From Palaemon carinicauda (taxonomy: Eukaryota; Arthropoda; Malacostraca; Decapoda; Palaemonidae), in assembly GCF_036898095.1 (NCBI RefSeq), contig NC_090728.1, forward strand, positions 88,544,416 through 88,608,415: a stretch of DNA of 64,000 bases, read 5' to 3'. Under the pieces are notes generated by a model. That model saw only the letters and a list, made by a program, of their open reading frames with translations, ran no database searches and was not told the DNA's origin. Each line of letters opens with the position of its first letter. The first letter of the stretch is position 1. Shown piece by piece: positions 1 through 11,149 of this stretch. The position numbers were made by a program, and so were the translations under genes.

Positions 1-1580
1 TTTCGTTTATTGCAATCTGTTTACCTTATTTTATCCTTCGATATTAAGACTTTATTTGTAAAAAGTTCTGATATTCAAATATCTTGTTAATTTCTATTGT
101 TTTCTGACATTTATTTTTAGTTATATCTTTTCTTCCTCGTTTTTTCACGCCCTGCAATTTCTATTCCTCAGACCTTCCTTTTTTATATCTTCTTCGACAT
201 AATTTGATCATAAGTGAAATGTAAATCATTTCTGAAGTTCACACTATTCCTTTCTTTCCGATGATTTTCTGTATGTAGTTCAAACAATTACCTTTCTATT
301 TTTTTTTATTATTTTAAGTATGTTGATCAATTTTTACTACCTTTCCTATTTTTTTTTATTTCATTTTAGAAGTACAAATCTGTGGTTAAAATATTTACAA
401 AAAGTAGAAGGGCATAAGATAGATTCTTTTCAAAATGTTAGAATTCAGATGCACTTAGTTGGAAAATTCGTCTGATATTATTGTTGTGATTATTACTATA
501 TTATGAAGTGTCCATGCATGGTAACTGCAATTAGTCACAGCTACTTAGTGTTCCTCTTAGTATTTCTTTCCTCTCCCTTCAGTTTCTTCCCATGTAAGCT
601 GTCCAACTTTTTCCATTATGTCGTGATCGTCAATTTTGTCCCCTCATACATGAACGAGTTCTTCGTGCAACCCTTTGAGAGTTCTGAAATTTTATACAAT
701 GGGCTTGTTGAACTTCTTTTTAATGGTGACAATAGTTATAATATTGATTCTGGTAATAATAATAAAAAATGAGATGGTTCGTTTTACTTTTAAATAGTTT
801 ATATTAATCTAATGTTTTATAAGCTGTTTACTTAATAAGCATGAACATATGAATGTGTATTGTTTTATATTACTTATTATAAATATTGTTATAATGATAA
901 TAAACAACAAAAGAAAATACGGATTAGATTGATGAAAAACCAGTGAGGTTATTACATTGAAGAAGTTGGGGAACTCGACTAGCAACATACTATAGTTTGA
1001 GCATTCATGTATACAGCACATTACAGTTCCGTGGTGCCTAACATTGCTCATATGCCGCATGGCTTGTTGGGAAGGAGAACGTGCAGTTTTACAAAACTAA
1101 GTCCACGTACAGTTTTAAAGTTATCGGATCTGTGCATTATATCGTGAAACGTTGTCGATTTAAGATAGCGGAGTCTGCGCATGGGATCTAATGGGCATCG
1201 TAAGGATTTTCATTATAAAGGAAGTTTTACTGGATCCTTGGATGTTTATGATACGGAAACAGTGCACAGGAAGTGAGGTATCATTTAATAGAATTACGTG
1301 ATCGCTGACTGCGGTGCTCCAGGTGCACTCGAGAAAGATAAGATTAATTGGTTGTGTTGTGACTCGTGCCGAGAGAATTTGACGCACAGATTGGTATTCA
1401 TTGGCTGCAGCGTCTCTGCAGCTCTACTGCCATTAGGCTACAGGCATCTTATATTTCCTCTTCCTCCGCCTCTTTGCCTTTTACTACTTTATCTTTTCTC
1501 CGGGGTCTTTATCTGTCTCAGATAAGATACCGCCATTGTGACTCAGTAAGATAAGTTAATGATACAGATTGATAGACAAG
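1..1580. other. Upstream non-coding region, nothing recognised
   Basis: AT-rich sequence with no long credible coding frame, no repeat family I recognise and no RNA gene. It precedes the predicted promoter of the aPKC first exon and may hold regulatory sequence or an intron of a longer aPKC transcript that starts further upstream. The short open frames here show no family resemblance. Confidence 0.5.
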
Positions 1581-1588
1581 TATATAAA
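1581..1588 (+). promoter_or_regulatory. Candidate TATA box of the aPKC alternative first exon
   Basis: TATATAAA lies about 430 bases before the ATG at 2017. A start of transcription about 30 bases downstream would fall near 1611-1623, where TCACC and TCATT resemble the arthropod initiator only loosely. The placement fits a promoter driving the exon at 2017-3079, but a TATA-like string is common in AT-rich DNA. Confidence 0.4.
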
Positions 1589-1611
1589 CAGTTCAAGAAG
1601 TTCAATTCCAC

Positions 1612-2016
1612 CTGTCACCTTCATTAGAAGCGTTACATCATCCATACGTCAGCCTTTACTGGGCGCTTCAGTTCAGTTTATCATCTTAGTGTAGAAGAGT
1701 CCTGATTCTGGCTGCTCAGATCACACGACCTTGTTTCTTTTTGCTCTTTTGAAGTGTTGTGTGTGTGCTTTGTCAACGTAGTGAAAGTTATCTCAACTCT
1801 AGTAGAATTTGGAGTATTTTACGTGCTTGGAGTTTAGTGTTTATTATCTGATATTGATCACTGAAGATTGTGATCTCTTGTCTTGTAGTGTGAGAAGCCT
1901 TGTTTAAACCGGTTTCATGTCATTTATGCAGCATAGCAATAACTTTGGACTTGTGTAAATTATTAGTTATGTTAATTTTCAATATTTGTTTAACGAATTT
2001 GTGTTGAAACATAGTG
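1612..2016 (+). other. Predicted 5' leader of the aPKC alternative first exon
   Basis: Sequence between the candidate TATA box and the first ATG. It is somewhat less AT-rich than its surroundings and carries no repeat. An in-frame TGA stop at 2005-2007 lies just before the ATG at 2017, so the reading frame does not extend upstream. The exact transcription start is not determinable from sequence alone. Confidence 0.4.
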
Positions 2017-3079
2017 ATGAATAATCAAGTAGCAACTAGCAGTGATGACAGCAACTCTTTCAGCGATGACGAGACAAGATTACGCGTTGAAAACCCAAGT
2101 TTGACGACATTTAGAAGGCAAACCAATAAGCAGAGACCCTTTTCAGCTATATTTGGTTGTTTTGTGTCTAGCGATTCTCCACATCAAGTAGGCTCTTTAT
2201 ATCGCACCACATCAGTTGAATGCATTAATGATATTGGTCGAGATGATAAAGAAAATGACATCTCTTTTGAGCAGGATTACCTAGGAAGGAAATTTAAAAA
2301 CAATAGGGGATTCAGCTTATCCAAGTCCTTTCGTTCTTTTCTGAAACGGGCGTCTCACCCGAAGTCAAATGCACACAATAATACGAGTGAATATGTTTGT
2401 AAAGATGCCAATAATGTCCACGGACGGTCTAGTACCTGTAATGAGAAAAAAGACAGTTTGAGGTATTCAGATATGAATATTGGTTCGTGTGTTGAGCCAC
2501 CACTCGATTTGCCTGTCACCCTTCCAACCGAAAGGACCCCTTCAGTTTCATCAAAAGACATCACTACCATTCCTTACGCAGGCACTAATTTTGTGTCTAC
2601 CGTAAACCAAGTCTCGTCAGAATCATTATCATCTTCTGTTTCTGGCAGTCTGGAAACAGATTCAAATGATGTACACTTGCAACAGAATAGAAGATATGAT
2701 CAGTCTGTTGATACAGGGGATTTTCCAACCATTCCGGATTACAAAGGTCATCTTGAAACTCCTGCTGTAGAGAGAAATATTATCCAAGCACGTCCTCCTA
2801 GACTGAGACAAGGCATGACGTCAAGAATGTTAGACGCAAGACCGAAATCTCTTGGTGATATTGACAGAAAAATTACAAAAAGATGGTCTCTGGGAATACT
2901 TAATTCCTTCGACAAGAAAGTTTTAGCAAGGAGGTCTTGTTTTATTGTTCCAGGACATGAGTATTGGAGTGAATTCCATAGAGGTGGAATTCTTGAAAGA
3001 AATTCCGCCTTGGTTGTAGGAGATATATGCAATCATGGGAATTCGTCTTGCCAGGAATGTGGAAATCCAAATAGCGAAG
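2017..3079 (+). CDS. aPKC: aPKC alternative first coding exon (354-residue N-terminal region)
   Basis: A single open frame runs from ATG 2017 to a donor GTAATC at 3080 (GAAG|GTAATC). The exon ends in phase 1, and the next exon at 7332 begins with GG, restoring a Gly codon and then [12 protein letters not shown], the aPKC pseudosubstrate; this phase match is the main evidence that it belongs to aPKC. The encoded region is Ser/Thr-rich and hydrophilic, with no PB1 domain and no family I recognise. Visible points are a basic stretch (SLSKSFRSFLKR), basophilic kinase-type sites (KRWSLG, ARRSC), a KEN triplet after residues DD, and a Cys-containing end (ICNHGNSSCQECGNPNSE). An in-frame GTG lies one codon upstream, but ATG 2017 is the natural start. 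Known aPKCs begin with a PB1 domain that binds Par6 and p62; here that region is replaced. It could also be an unrelated single-exon gene ending at 3123, which is less likely given the phase fit. Confidence 0.68.
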
Positions 3080-4080
3080 GTAATCTTAGCTTTGTAAATG
3101 TTCATATGATGCATATAATGTAAGAAACGTAGAAGCATTATAGACACACCAGAGAGATGGAAGGTAGATTTATATTCGTAAACACACGATGTTTTGAAAT
3201 TACAATGAGAAGCGATGATTATCCAGTAATTTCTGTTTATATTTTGAACTAGAGAATTCCTGATTGACGAACTTACTGGTTTGTTATAGTTCAATTCTGA
3301 ACTGATTACTTATAAAATGAAGGGGTTGGTAAAGTAAAGAAAAGGCTGGGGATTTTGCTGAAAATAATTTTCCTCTTTGATTTAAGTGAAGTGAACTTTT
3401 TATATTCTTTAAAAAAATATATTTTTATCATTATTTTATAGTGCACACACGAGTTGTAGATAATACAGTAGTACACACAAGAGTATCAAAGAATTGGTGC
3501 ACACAAGAGTAACAAAGAATACAATGTGTACTTTTATGAAGTTTGTATTGTTTTCATGTGCTACATGTTCGAGTTATTTAAAGAAATACTCGTTACAAAT
3601 TCTTAAATATCACAGATAGGTAAAGTTTAGGTCAGATTACAAACTGAGTTATATTTTGATTCTTGAAGTATTGCGTGGAGGATGCAGATTCAATAATTAT
3701 TTTGTTAACATGAAAACTACGAAATCATTCATGATTTTGGGTGAATTTAGAAAGGTGTTGATGATGATGATGACAATAATTAGACAAATTTGTTATGTTT
3801 TAGGGTCATTGTAAGTTATAAGCTTATCTATTTATTGTATCTTGGCTGTTCCTTAATATGATTATTGCTGAAGGTTCGTTTGTAGTGGCATTCAATAGTA
3901 ACTGAGTTTCTTGAGAAAAGCAATGCAATAGAATTTCCCAAGAAATGCAATGCAACAGAATTTTCCAAGAAATGCAATGCAATTGAATTTCCCGAGAAAT
4001 GCAACGATGCTAATTCTGAAAATTTTTATATGATTTTTTTATATCCTTTATTTTATATGCCTTCTGACTACTCTTTGGTA
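3080..4080. other. Start of aPKC intron, no gene
   Basis: Intronic sequence after the donor at 3080. It holds a short tandem repeat (3914-4010) and weak reiterations of a CACACAAGAGTA motif around 3440-3520. No PB1-coding exon was found between 3080 and 7331. Confidence 0.5.
3914..4010. repeat. 27-bp tandem repeat, about 3.5 copies
   Basis: Copies begin at 3914, 3942, 3969 and 3996, each opening with GAAAWGCAATGCAA-type sequence and followed by GAATTTCCCAA. Copies differ by single substitutions. It is non-coding and lies in the first aPKC intron. Confidence 0.8.
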
Positions 4081-4980
4081 TTATCATCATCATCATCATC
4101 ATCATTATTATTATTATTATTATTATCATTACTACTACTACTACTTGCTAAGCTACAACCCTAGTTGGAAAAGCAGGATGCTACAAGCCCAGGGGTCCCA
4201 ACAGGGAAAACAGCCCAGTGAGGAAAGGAAAAATAAAATATTTTAAGAACGGTAACAACATTAAAATAAATATTTCCTATATAAACTATGAAAACTTAAA
4301 AAAAAATAAGAGGAAAAGAAATTAGATAGAAAAGTGTGCATGAGTGTACCCTCAGGCAAGAGAACTCTAACCCAAGCCAGTGGAAGACCATGGTACAGAG
4401 GCTATTGCACTACCCAAAACTAGAGAACAATGGTTTGAATATGGAGTGTCCTTCTCCTAGAAGAGCTGCTTACCATAGCTAAAGACTCTTCTACCCTTAC
4501 CAAGAGGAAAGTAGCCACTGAACAATTACAGTGCAGTAGTTAACCCCTTGGGTGAAAGAAGAACTGTCTGGTAATCTCAGTGTTGTCAGATGTATGAGGA
4601 CAGAGGAGAATCTGTAAAGAATAGGCCAGACTAGTCGGTGTATGTGTAGGCAAAGAGAAAGTGAACCGTAACCAGAGAAAAGTCTCCAATGTAGTACTGT
4701 CTGGCCAGTCAAAGGACCCTATAACTCTCTAGTGGTAGTATCTCAATGGGTGGCTGGTGCCTTGGCCAACCAACTACCTATCAATAAGCTGCAACCCTAG
4801 TTTGAAAAGCAAGATGCTACAAGCTCAAGGGCTCCAACAGGAACAAATAGCCCATTGAGGAAAGGAAATAAGTAAAAGATATGTGTAGTAATGAATAATT
4901 GAAATAAAAATTTTTAAACAGTAACATCAAAATAGATATTTCATATATAAACAATAAAAAGACATAAGTTATAAATATTA
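4081..4980 (-). mobile_element. LINE 3' ends with (TAA)n tail, two adjacent fragments
   Basis: Read on the minus strand, a LINE 3' untranslated region ends in a TAA/ATT microsatellite (4081-4145). The conserved end AGTTGGAAAAGCAGGATGCT and the block CCCAGTGAGGAAAGG recur at 4785-4870, so a second partial copy follows. The same family recurs at 5775-6835, 25935-26640 and 28085-28460. No reverse transcriptase frame survives here. The repeat end and the microsatellite tail mark the 3' terminus of a non-LTR element. Confidence 0.7.
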
Positions 4981-5159
4981 CTGTCGATTAAAAAAATTGA
5001 GTATTTTTTATCTTTTCAGATAATAGTATATATTTATCAAATAATTGTTTAATTGTAAATTTGGCGTATAAAACAAAATTTGTTTTTACACAAATGCAAC
5101 CCTGTCATTTAAAAGGAGTATGATTTTAGCGAAGTTGGAAACCCTGCTGTTAAAATTCA

Positions 5160-5298
5160 TATTGAGATGTAGGTAGTTACTGATGGGTAACAAGAGATTG
5201 CCCCCCTCCCTTTCCTCCTAGCCAGCTAAGTGAGTAGCCACTTGACTTCAGCTGTCGAGTAATAAGGATAACTCTCAGTGCTAAAATACTTGACTCTC

Positions 5299-5330
<32 letters not shown>

Positions 5331-5700
5331 CAAGTGGAAAAACCACATGTCGGCTTGGGGTCCTGCCCAAGGTAACATTTATGAGCATAGCTTCTGTGGA
5401 TCCTAATTTGTTAGGCCCTTCTTGTAGGGATCATGACTCATGCACTCATTACCCTGTGAGGAGTGTGGGGGCGCTGCCTTCGCCCAAGTGGCTGAAGTAC
5501 AGCAAGAAGAGAAATAAGTCCAAGCGAGATTCTTCTCCTTCCAGGTCTTCCTCAAAGGTTAAAAATCCTCTGGACCTTGCCTTTCTCCTGGTATTCTGGC
5601 TTTTGAGCCTTTTGTCTCCCTCCTCTATGGGGGAGACATTGAAGAAAAATAACTATCAATGTAACCTTAGAATAAACCTAGAACGAGGCTGCATTACCTG
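5160..5700 (+). mobile_element. Fragment resembling the 5' part of a DIRS Gag-like ORF
   Basis: After a run of 30 T (5301-5330), an open frame from 5381 encodes a short Cys-containing segment followed by a Lys/Arg/Ser-rich stretch (KRNKSKRDSSPSRSSSK). The same layout, Cys-rich start then RRKKKSERP, is seen at the start of the DIRS Gag region near 38729-38960. It stops at 5708 just before a LINE fragment. Assignment rests on composition and layout, not on a strong alignment. Confidence 0.35.
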
Positions 5701-5774
5701 CTTTCCCTAGAGGTGCAGATATTCTTTCTTATCCTGTGGAACCCCGTACTTGTTACAGATGAGGATGCAGCTAA

Positions 5775-6690
5775 AGATGGCCCGTAGTTGGAAAAACAAG
5801 ATGCTATAAGCCCAAGGGCTCCAGTAGGGAAAAATAGCCCAGTGAGGAAAGGAAATAAGGAAATAAATAAGTGATGAGAATAAATGAACAATAAATCATT
5901 CTAAAAACAGTAACAACGTCAAAATAGGTATGCCATATATAAATTATTAACGTCAAAAACAGATATGTCATATATAAACTATAAGAAGACTCATGTCAGC
6001 CTGGTCAACATAAAAACATTTGCTCCAACTTTGAACTTTTGAAGTTCTATTATTGACTCAACTGCCCGATTAGGAAGATCACACCACAACTTGGTAACAG
6101 CTGGAATAAAACTTCTAGAATACTGTGTAGTATTAAGCCTCATGATGGAGAAGGCCTAGCTATTAGAATTAACTGTCTGCCTAGTATTACGAACAGGATA
6201 GAATTGTCCAGGGAGATCTGAATATAAAGGATGGTCAGAGTTATGAAAAATCTTATGCAACATGCATAATGAACTAATTGAATGATAGTGCCAAAGATTA
6301 ATATCTAGATCAGGAATAAGAAATTTAATCGACCGTAAGTTTCTGTCCAACAAATTAAGATGAGAATCTCCAGACAGGAGAAAAATACTCAAAACAAGGT
6401 AGAATGAAAGAATTAAAACACTTCTTCAGAATAGATTGATCACTGAAAATCTTAAAAGACTTTTTCAATAAGCCAATTTTTTGTGCAATTGAAGAAGACG
6501 CAGACTTAATGTGTTTCTCAAAAGTAAATTTGCTGTCGAGAATCACACCTAAAATTTTAAGAGTCATACAAATTTAAAGAAACATTATCAATACTGAGAT
6601 CCGGATGTTGAGGAGCCATCGTCCTTGACCTACTTACAATCATACTTTGAGTTTTGTTAGGATTCAACTTAGAGTTTTCTTGCTTGAAGG
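5775..6690 (-). mobile_element. CR1/Jockey-like LINE 3' portion
   Basis: The minus strand carries the C-terminal coding part of a non-LTR reverse transcriptase ORF (6156-6567) followed by its 3' untranslated region, ending at the conserved block near 5785-5850 (GTTGGAAAAACAAGATGCTA on plus). It is the same family as the non-coding copies at 4081-4980. The 5' part of the element is missing, as is usual for LINE copies. Confidence 0.7.
6156..6567 (-). pseudogene. LINE reverse transcriptase C-terminal domain, broken
   Basis: Two overlapping minus-strand frames (6355-6567 and 6156-6392) together read as the region after the palm of a CR1/Jockey-type ORF2: LKILGVILDSKFTFEKHI, then FILPCFEYFSPVW, then HYHSISSLCMLHKIFH and GQFYPVRNTR. 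These match the usual order of this region (GVxLDxxLxFxxHI ... ILPxLEYxxxVW ... R). A frameshift separates the frames. The catalytic domain lies upstream and is absent, so the fragment is not functional. Confidence 0.7.
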
Positions 6691-6835
6691 TTCACTCCTG
6701 TACACTATTTTATCTGTTTTCTTATTTCCTTCCTTCACTGGGCTATTTTCCCTGTTAGAGCCTTGGGGCTTATATCATCCTGCTTTTCCAACTATGGTTG
6801 TAGCATAGCTAGTAATAATAATATGGCATCCTGGT
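6690..6835 (+). mobile_element. LINE 3' end fragment, plus strand
   Basis: The 3' terminal block of the same LINE family (CACTGGGCTATTTTCCCTGT ... CTTTTCCAACTATGGTTG) now reads on the plus strand and ends in TAATAATAAT. It abuts the minus-strand copy, so the two are head to head. Confidence 0.7.
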
Positions 6836-6839
6836 ACTG

Positions 6840-7190
6840 TATTTTAAACCAGCTAGTTTGGTTATAGGAGCTTCCTCCCTCCCAAGGAAAAGTCTCCTAT
6901 TAAAAGACGAGGGTTTGTAATCGTGTTGAAACAAATCACAAATTTTTAAAGTAGTTTATTATTTTCCTGACTATACAAACCTGAGTCCTTCAAGTTACAC
7001 TTCCCTTCTAATCCACCCTGCAAGTCCTAGGTGAAGGTCAAAGTATCTACTGAATGAGCGGGTAGCCGAGCAGGCTTCCTCACTATCCACCAGTACCTAC
7101 ACCTCATTTTAGATTTAAACAGCAAAATTTTGAGCTTCACTGAAATCGTACTCCTATTATAGAACTCAGGTTTGCATAGGAAAAATAAAG
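6840..7190 (+). mobile_element. DIRS 3' end: internal complementary region plus right inverted repeat
   Basis: An imperfect palindrome at about 6895-6990 (ACGAGGGTTTGTA ... TACAAACCTGAGTC) surrounds GTGTTGAAACAAATCACAAA, close to the core at 48930 in another DIRS element. About 200 bases later (7150-7190) AACTCAGGTTTGCATAGGAAAAATA forms the outer end. This is the DIRS arrangement of internal complementary region followed by right terminal repeat. The coding body is missing, so it is a solitary 3' end. A sister copy lies at 28890-29215. Confidence 0.6.
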
Positions 7191-7331
7191 ATTAATTAAA
7201 GATTATTTAATGTTTTTATGAAAGCAATTCTTGACTGCATGAAGTAGGCCAATTAGAATTTTATACTTCATTCAATGTGAAATGTTCTCTTCCTTGAATT
7301 CTCTGCTTATGCTTCATATCTTACTTTTCAG

Positions 7332-7417
7332 GGAGCATCTACAGAAGGGGAGCTCGTAGATGGAGAAAGCTCTACAAGGTCAATGGCCATATATTTCAAG
7401 CAAAGAGATTTAACAGG
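7332..7417 (+). CDS. aPKC: aPKC exon: pseudosubstrate and start of C1 domain
   Basis: Acceptor TTTTCAG ends at 7331 and donor AGG|GTGAGT begins at 7418. In the correct frame the 86 bases read [14 protein letters not shown] then [21 protein letters not shown] is the aPKC pseudosubstrate, with Ala in place of the phosphorylatable Ser, which sits in the kinase cleft and inhibits it. The His of GHIF is the first zinc ligand of the C1 finger. The exon is close to identical to aPKC proteins of other animals. Another frame through this exon is open by chance and is not used. Confidence 0.93.
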
Positions 7418-8239
7418 GTGAGTTCTTGTTTTGACATACTTCTAGTTTAAAGGAACTGTTGCAAATATTAAAGGAAATACAAGTGCTTGAGAATGATGGA
7501 TCAAGATGTCAAGATGTACTACTTGCTTGAAATAAACAATCCTTGATTAATTGCTTAGGATGTTTATATTTATTTTCACTTAGTAGAGTTTTCTTTTCTT
7601 GTCAGCAAGAGAAAACATATGATTCTTTGCAGTCTTAGTAACTGTTTTAAATAGTTTGGTAATATGCACTGCATTTTGTGTTCTTAGCGCATCTTGCAGG
7701 ATATTGTAATATGCACTCTAATTGAAACTCTTGAATACATTTTTGGTTCGAATATGTAGATTTTCCATTTTAAGCAGTATTATTTTTTACACAAGTTTCC
7801 AGTAAGATTTTCAAGAAAATTTCCTATGATGTGATCTGTTCCACCCTGGCAACTTGAAATGATACTTTAAAATAATGAATAGATAGGTTTTGAGATTGTG
7901 GTGCGGTTTTTTTTACACCTTTACCCCAAACTAAAATCTTGGATATATGAATAATAAAGGCGTTTTGATGAAGGAAGAAACTTACCGGTATTTTTGAGGA
8001 GGTGCTGTGTGGTTTCCATGGAGACCTTAGTATGTAACCTTTGGCAACCCTGTGATGGGTGCACATTCTATCCAGTCTAATGTGTTTAAACATAAGTATA
8101 CAGATTTGCCATGGGATGACATTGAGTTTGAAAACCTGGCGGCATTTCTAAACTCGGAATGAAGATTCAAGGATCCATCCCTCAGGACATAACTACCACA
8201 ATCCCAAAGGTGATGGTTGTGATGTTGCATAAGGCATTA

Positions 8240-10390
8240 ATTTAGCAGAAACAATATTAGATGCTGGAGCAGGGAGTGAGAGTGCTTGACCAGAATACAC
8301 CATTTCTAGCAAAACTGTCAAAATTATCAATTAAGTCTATGAAGGAGGTGCTTTGTAGAAGTGAGTTTACCTTGCCCAAAGAGTGTAGCCATTTCTGGGA
8401 GTATACCCTAATGAGTTTGAAGGGTTCAAAGAACTAAAAGGGTATCACGAGGCATTCTTGGCCAAGAAGTGGGACGCTCAATTTGGAACTAATCAATTGA
8501 GGGATTTTTTCTTGCTACTAGTCCTAGATGCCTTTTGAGTAGCTGAGTTTAGTGACCATCAGACCCTGTTCAACTTAGTGTCAGCAAATACATCTTTGGA
8601 AATGGGGCCTATAGGAGGTTCTAAGATGGCCACAGCAGGCATGGTCAAGTTGTTATGCAGGACTTTTTACAAAGCCCTCTAGAACTTTATAAAGGCTAAG
8701 TACAAAGTGAGGCTCCATGTCCTCTCTTCGTAGATTTGGATAAAGTGTGAGTAAAAGAATTTTTGTGTTAAACCACCTGCTGTGTAATTTTCTGTTCCTT
8801 TAGCCTTTGTGTACACAGTGTCTTCGGGAGGAGAGGGGCCACCATAATTCCCCCTCCCAAGGTAAGACCACTTACCAAGGTCAGTCCAACTTGTGGTTTT
8901 GAACTAGAAGAGGGCACTGGAAGTTATCCAAAGGAATCAAGGGAGCTAGTTGATTTACCAGAAAATTAGGATATTGCCAAGGAGTAGTATAGGTTGGGGT
9001 TGACTATATTGCTTTAGGAAGAGTGGACTTTTACTCTTCTGGTACATAATATAGTATCCTCTACCACACCTCAGTTTTCATCAACTTAGAACCCTGGAAC
9101 TGAACTCCTTTGTGAGTAAGATGTTGGAGAAAGGAGTCATAGAAAGGTGTAAATTCCTTAAATTCCAGGTGAGACTACTGTATTCAACATACTGAAAGAA
9201 ATTACCCCCCCCCCCCTGGATAGAAGTCATCCTCAACTTGTCTCTCCTCAACAAATTCATCAGATGCAACCTGTTCAAGATGACCATAAAACCTGCCCAT
9301 CAATTACTATACCAAGGCCCTAGACCTATAGTATAGATGTCCAAAATACCTATTGGCACTTCCCCATTGTTCACCATTTCCAACCTTACCTAGGGTTCCA
9401 TCTCAGAAGTGGGGTGTACAGGTTCAAGACAATGTAGGGGTGTTTACAAAACTTGTAAAGGTAGTGATCAAACTCCTGTGATTGCAGGGAGTTTAGGTAA
9501 AGGCTTATCTGGATGATTGGCTGGTCTTTGTAGAGAAAGGAGAGTAATTTCTTAAGTACACTACTCCGATCTTGAAGATATTGCAGGAATTAGGTTTCCT
9601 GACAAACTTTGCGACAAAAAGATTAGTACCAAAAAGGGTATTTGAGTGGTTAGGTCTGCGATGGAATCTGATGACAGCCACTGTAAGCTTACAAAAGCAT
9701 CTCGGTTGAGAATTCTAAACAGAGTTCAATCCTGTATTTTGAGCCACGTCTTCCAGACGACAACTTGAGCCTTTAGGTCACCTCCACAGTAGACCAACTG
9801 TTGAAGAACAGGCTAAAGGACCACAACTGAGTGTGGAGAAGGGTGGCTCGAAAGGGACTTTGGGACTATCAGCCGCTACTACCTGGTCGGTCCCTCTCTC
9901 AGAATCGGGAGGTCATTTGGAAGAAACTTTCGTGTCCGAGAAATGGTCCCCTTGGTTTGTAACATTTCACATAAATGTGTTGAAACTGATGGTGGTCATC
10001 CTGACACTGAAGAGGATTTATCCTAATGGAACTCCCATTTGAAAATCTTCATAGACAATCGGTTGCAGTCTGTTGCCTCAGAAAAAGGGATCATGCTCAA
10101 GACAAACTCCTCAATACAATAGAGAGAGACTCCCCATTTTGAAGTGGTGGACAGCCTATCCAGACAGACAGTCCTGTAGACCGAGTGGACCCTGGGACAA
10201 AATGTCTTCTGGGGGGGGGGGGGATCTTAGAGTTAGTACCGGATCTCCAGGTAGACTTGTTTGCTACGAAAGAGAATTGCCAACTTCTTCTTCTATGTAG
10301 CTCTCAATGTGGACTCCTGAAAGACCACACAGCATTTTCAACTCTTAAAATATGGCTTTACAGCTGGGTAAGTGAGAATTATTGTGAATG
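8240..10390 (+). mobile_element. Decayed DIRS retrotransposon body (Gag end, reverse transcriptase, RNase H start)
   Basis: Plus-strand sequence carries broken frames of a DIRS polyprotein. About 8390-8760 resembles the Gag C-terminal region. About 9080-9300 resembles the RT N-terminal part (NSFVSKMLEKGVIERC, then NLSLLNKFIRCNLFKMTI). About 9495-9540 reads AYLDDWLVFVEK, holding the catalytic Asp pair of the palm, followed by LVPKRVFEWLGLRWN. Near 10230-10270 is DLQVDLFATKEN, as in the post-RNase H region. Many stops and frameshifts and a run of G (about 10200-10212) mark it as dead. No terminal repeats were found at its borders. It lies in the aPKC intron between the pseudosubstrate and C1 exons. 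Confidence 0.7.
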
Positions 10391-10609
10391 AAACAAGTTT
10401 ATGTGTGGATTTTGTAAGTTCTTGGTAGTTGTATAGTAGTAAAATATTTGTGATTTGGAAAAATATGATTTTTGTAACATCCATTTTGTTCTTGGATTAT
10501 TAATGGAATAATGTTTATGTGATATACAGTAGATCTATTGATATTGTGGTATATTAAAAAGAAATTATTTCAGAGAATATTGTATCTTTGAAAATTTATA
10601 AAATTTGTA

Positions 10610-10800
10610 TTTAGAGCAAATTGTATTTTTTCTCATTCACGAAATTTGCAATGATGCATAGTGTTAAGAAAATGTTTTTCCCATTTGTGTTTAGAAAAAA
10701 AAAATTGCATTAAGAGAAAATTCTACATTTTTTAAATTTAGGAAATTTGCAGGGATGCATAGTATTCAGTCATTTTTTTGCCAATTTATTCTAGGGATTC
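10610..10800. repeat. About 100-bp imperfect tandem duplication
   Basis: Two adjacent AT-rich units share TTTAGA(GC)AAATTG ... CACGAAATTTGCAATGATGCATAGT and its counterpart TTTAGGAAATTTGCAGGGATGCATAGT at about 10640 and 10735. It is non-coding and intronic. Confidence 0.55.
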
Positions 10801-11149
10801 TTTTTTAGGCTAAAACATTTTGTAATGATATTAGATCTTAACACTCAAGACTAGTGTTTATTCACAGAAGCATTTTAACTTTTAAGTGATAAAATGGTTT
10901 GTTAATTGTTTGGCATTTCAAATATTCAAAATATAATGTAATATTTACTCAAAGTGAGGCATGTCATAATATTGATGAAGCATGTTACCATCTATGGCTA
11001 CCTGCATAGAGCAATTCTTTTTTGGATTTAAATATTCATCATATTGAGCATGATCATTACAAAAATAGAGCATTGCTTGCTATAAAGCCAGTGAATATTT
11101 TGGATGTTTAAAGGCACTTGTAATGCTCATATAATCTATTCTTTTTCAG

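Noticed and set aside
503..772. Small open frame with a hydrophobic start that could encode a secreted peptide
   Set aside because: AT-rich low-information sequence, no splice or promoter support, and ends in Asn/Lys runs.
2014..2016. GTG as the start of the aPKC first exon
   Set aside because: An ATG follows immediately at 2017 and a stop lies at 2005-2007; non-ATG initiation is unnecessary.
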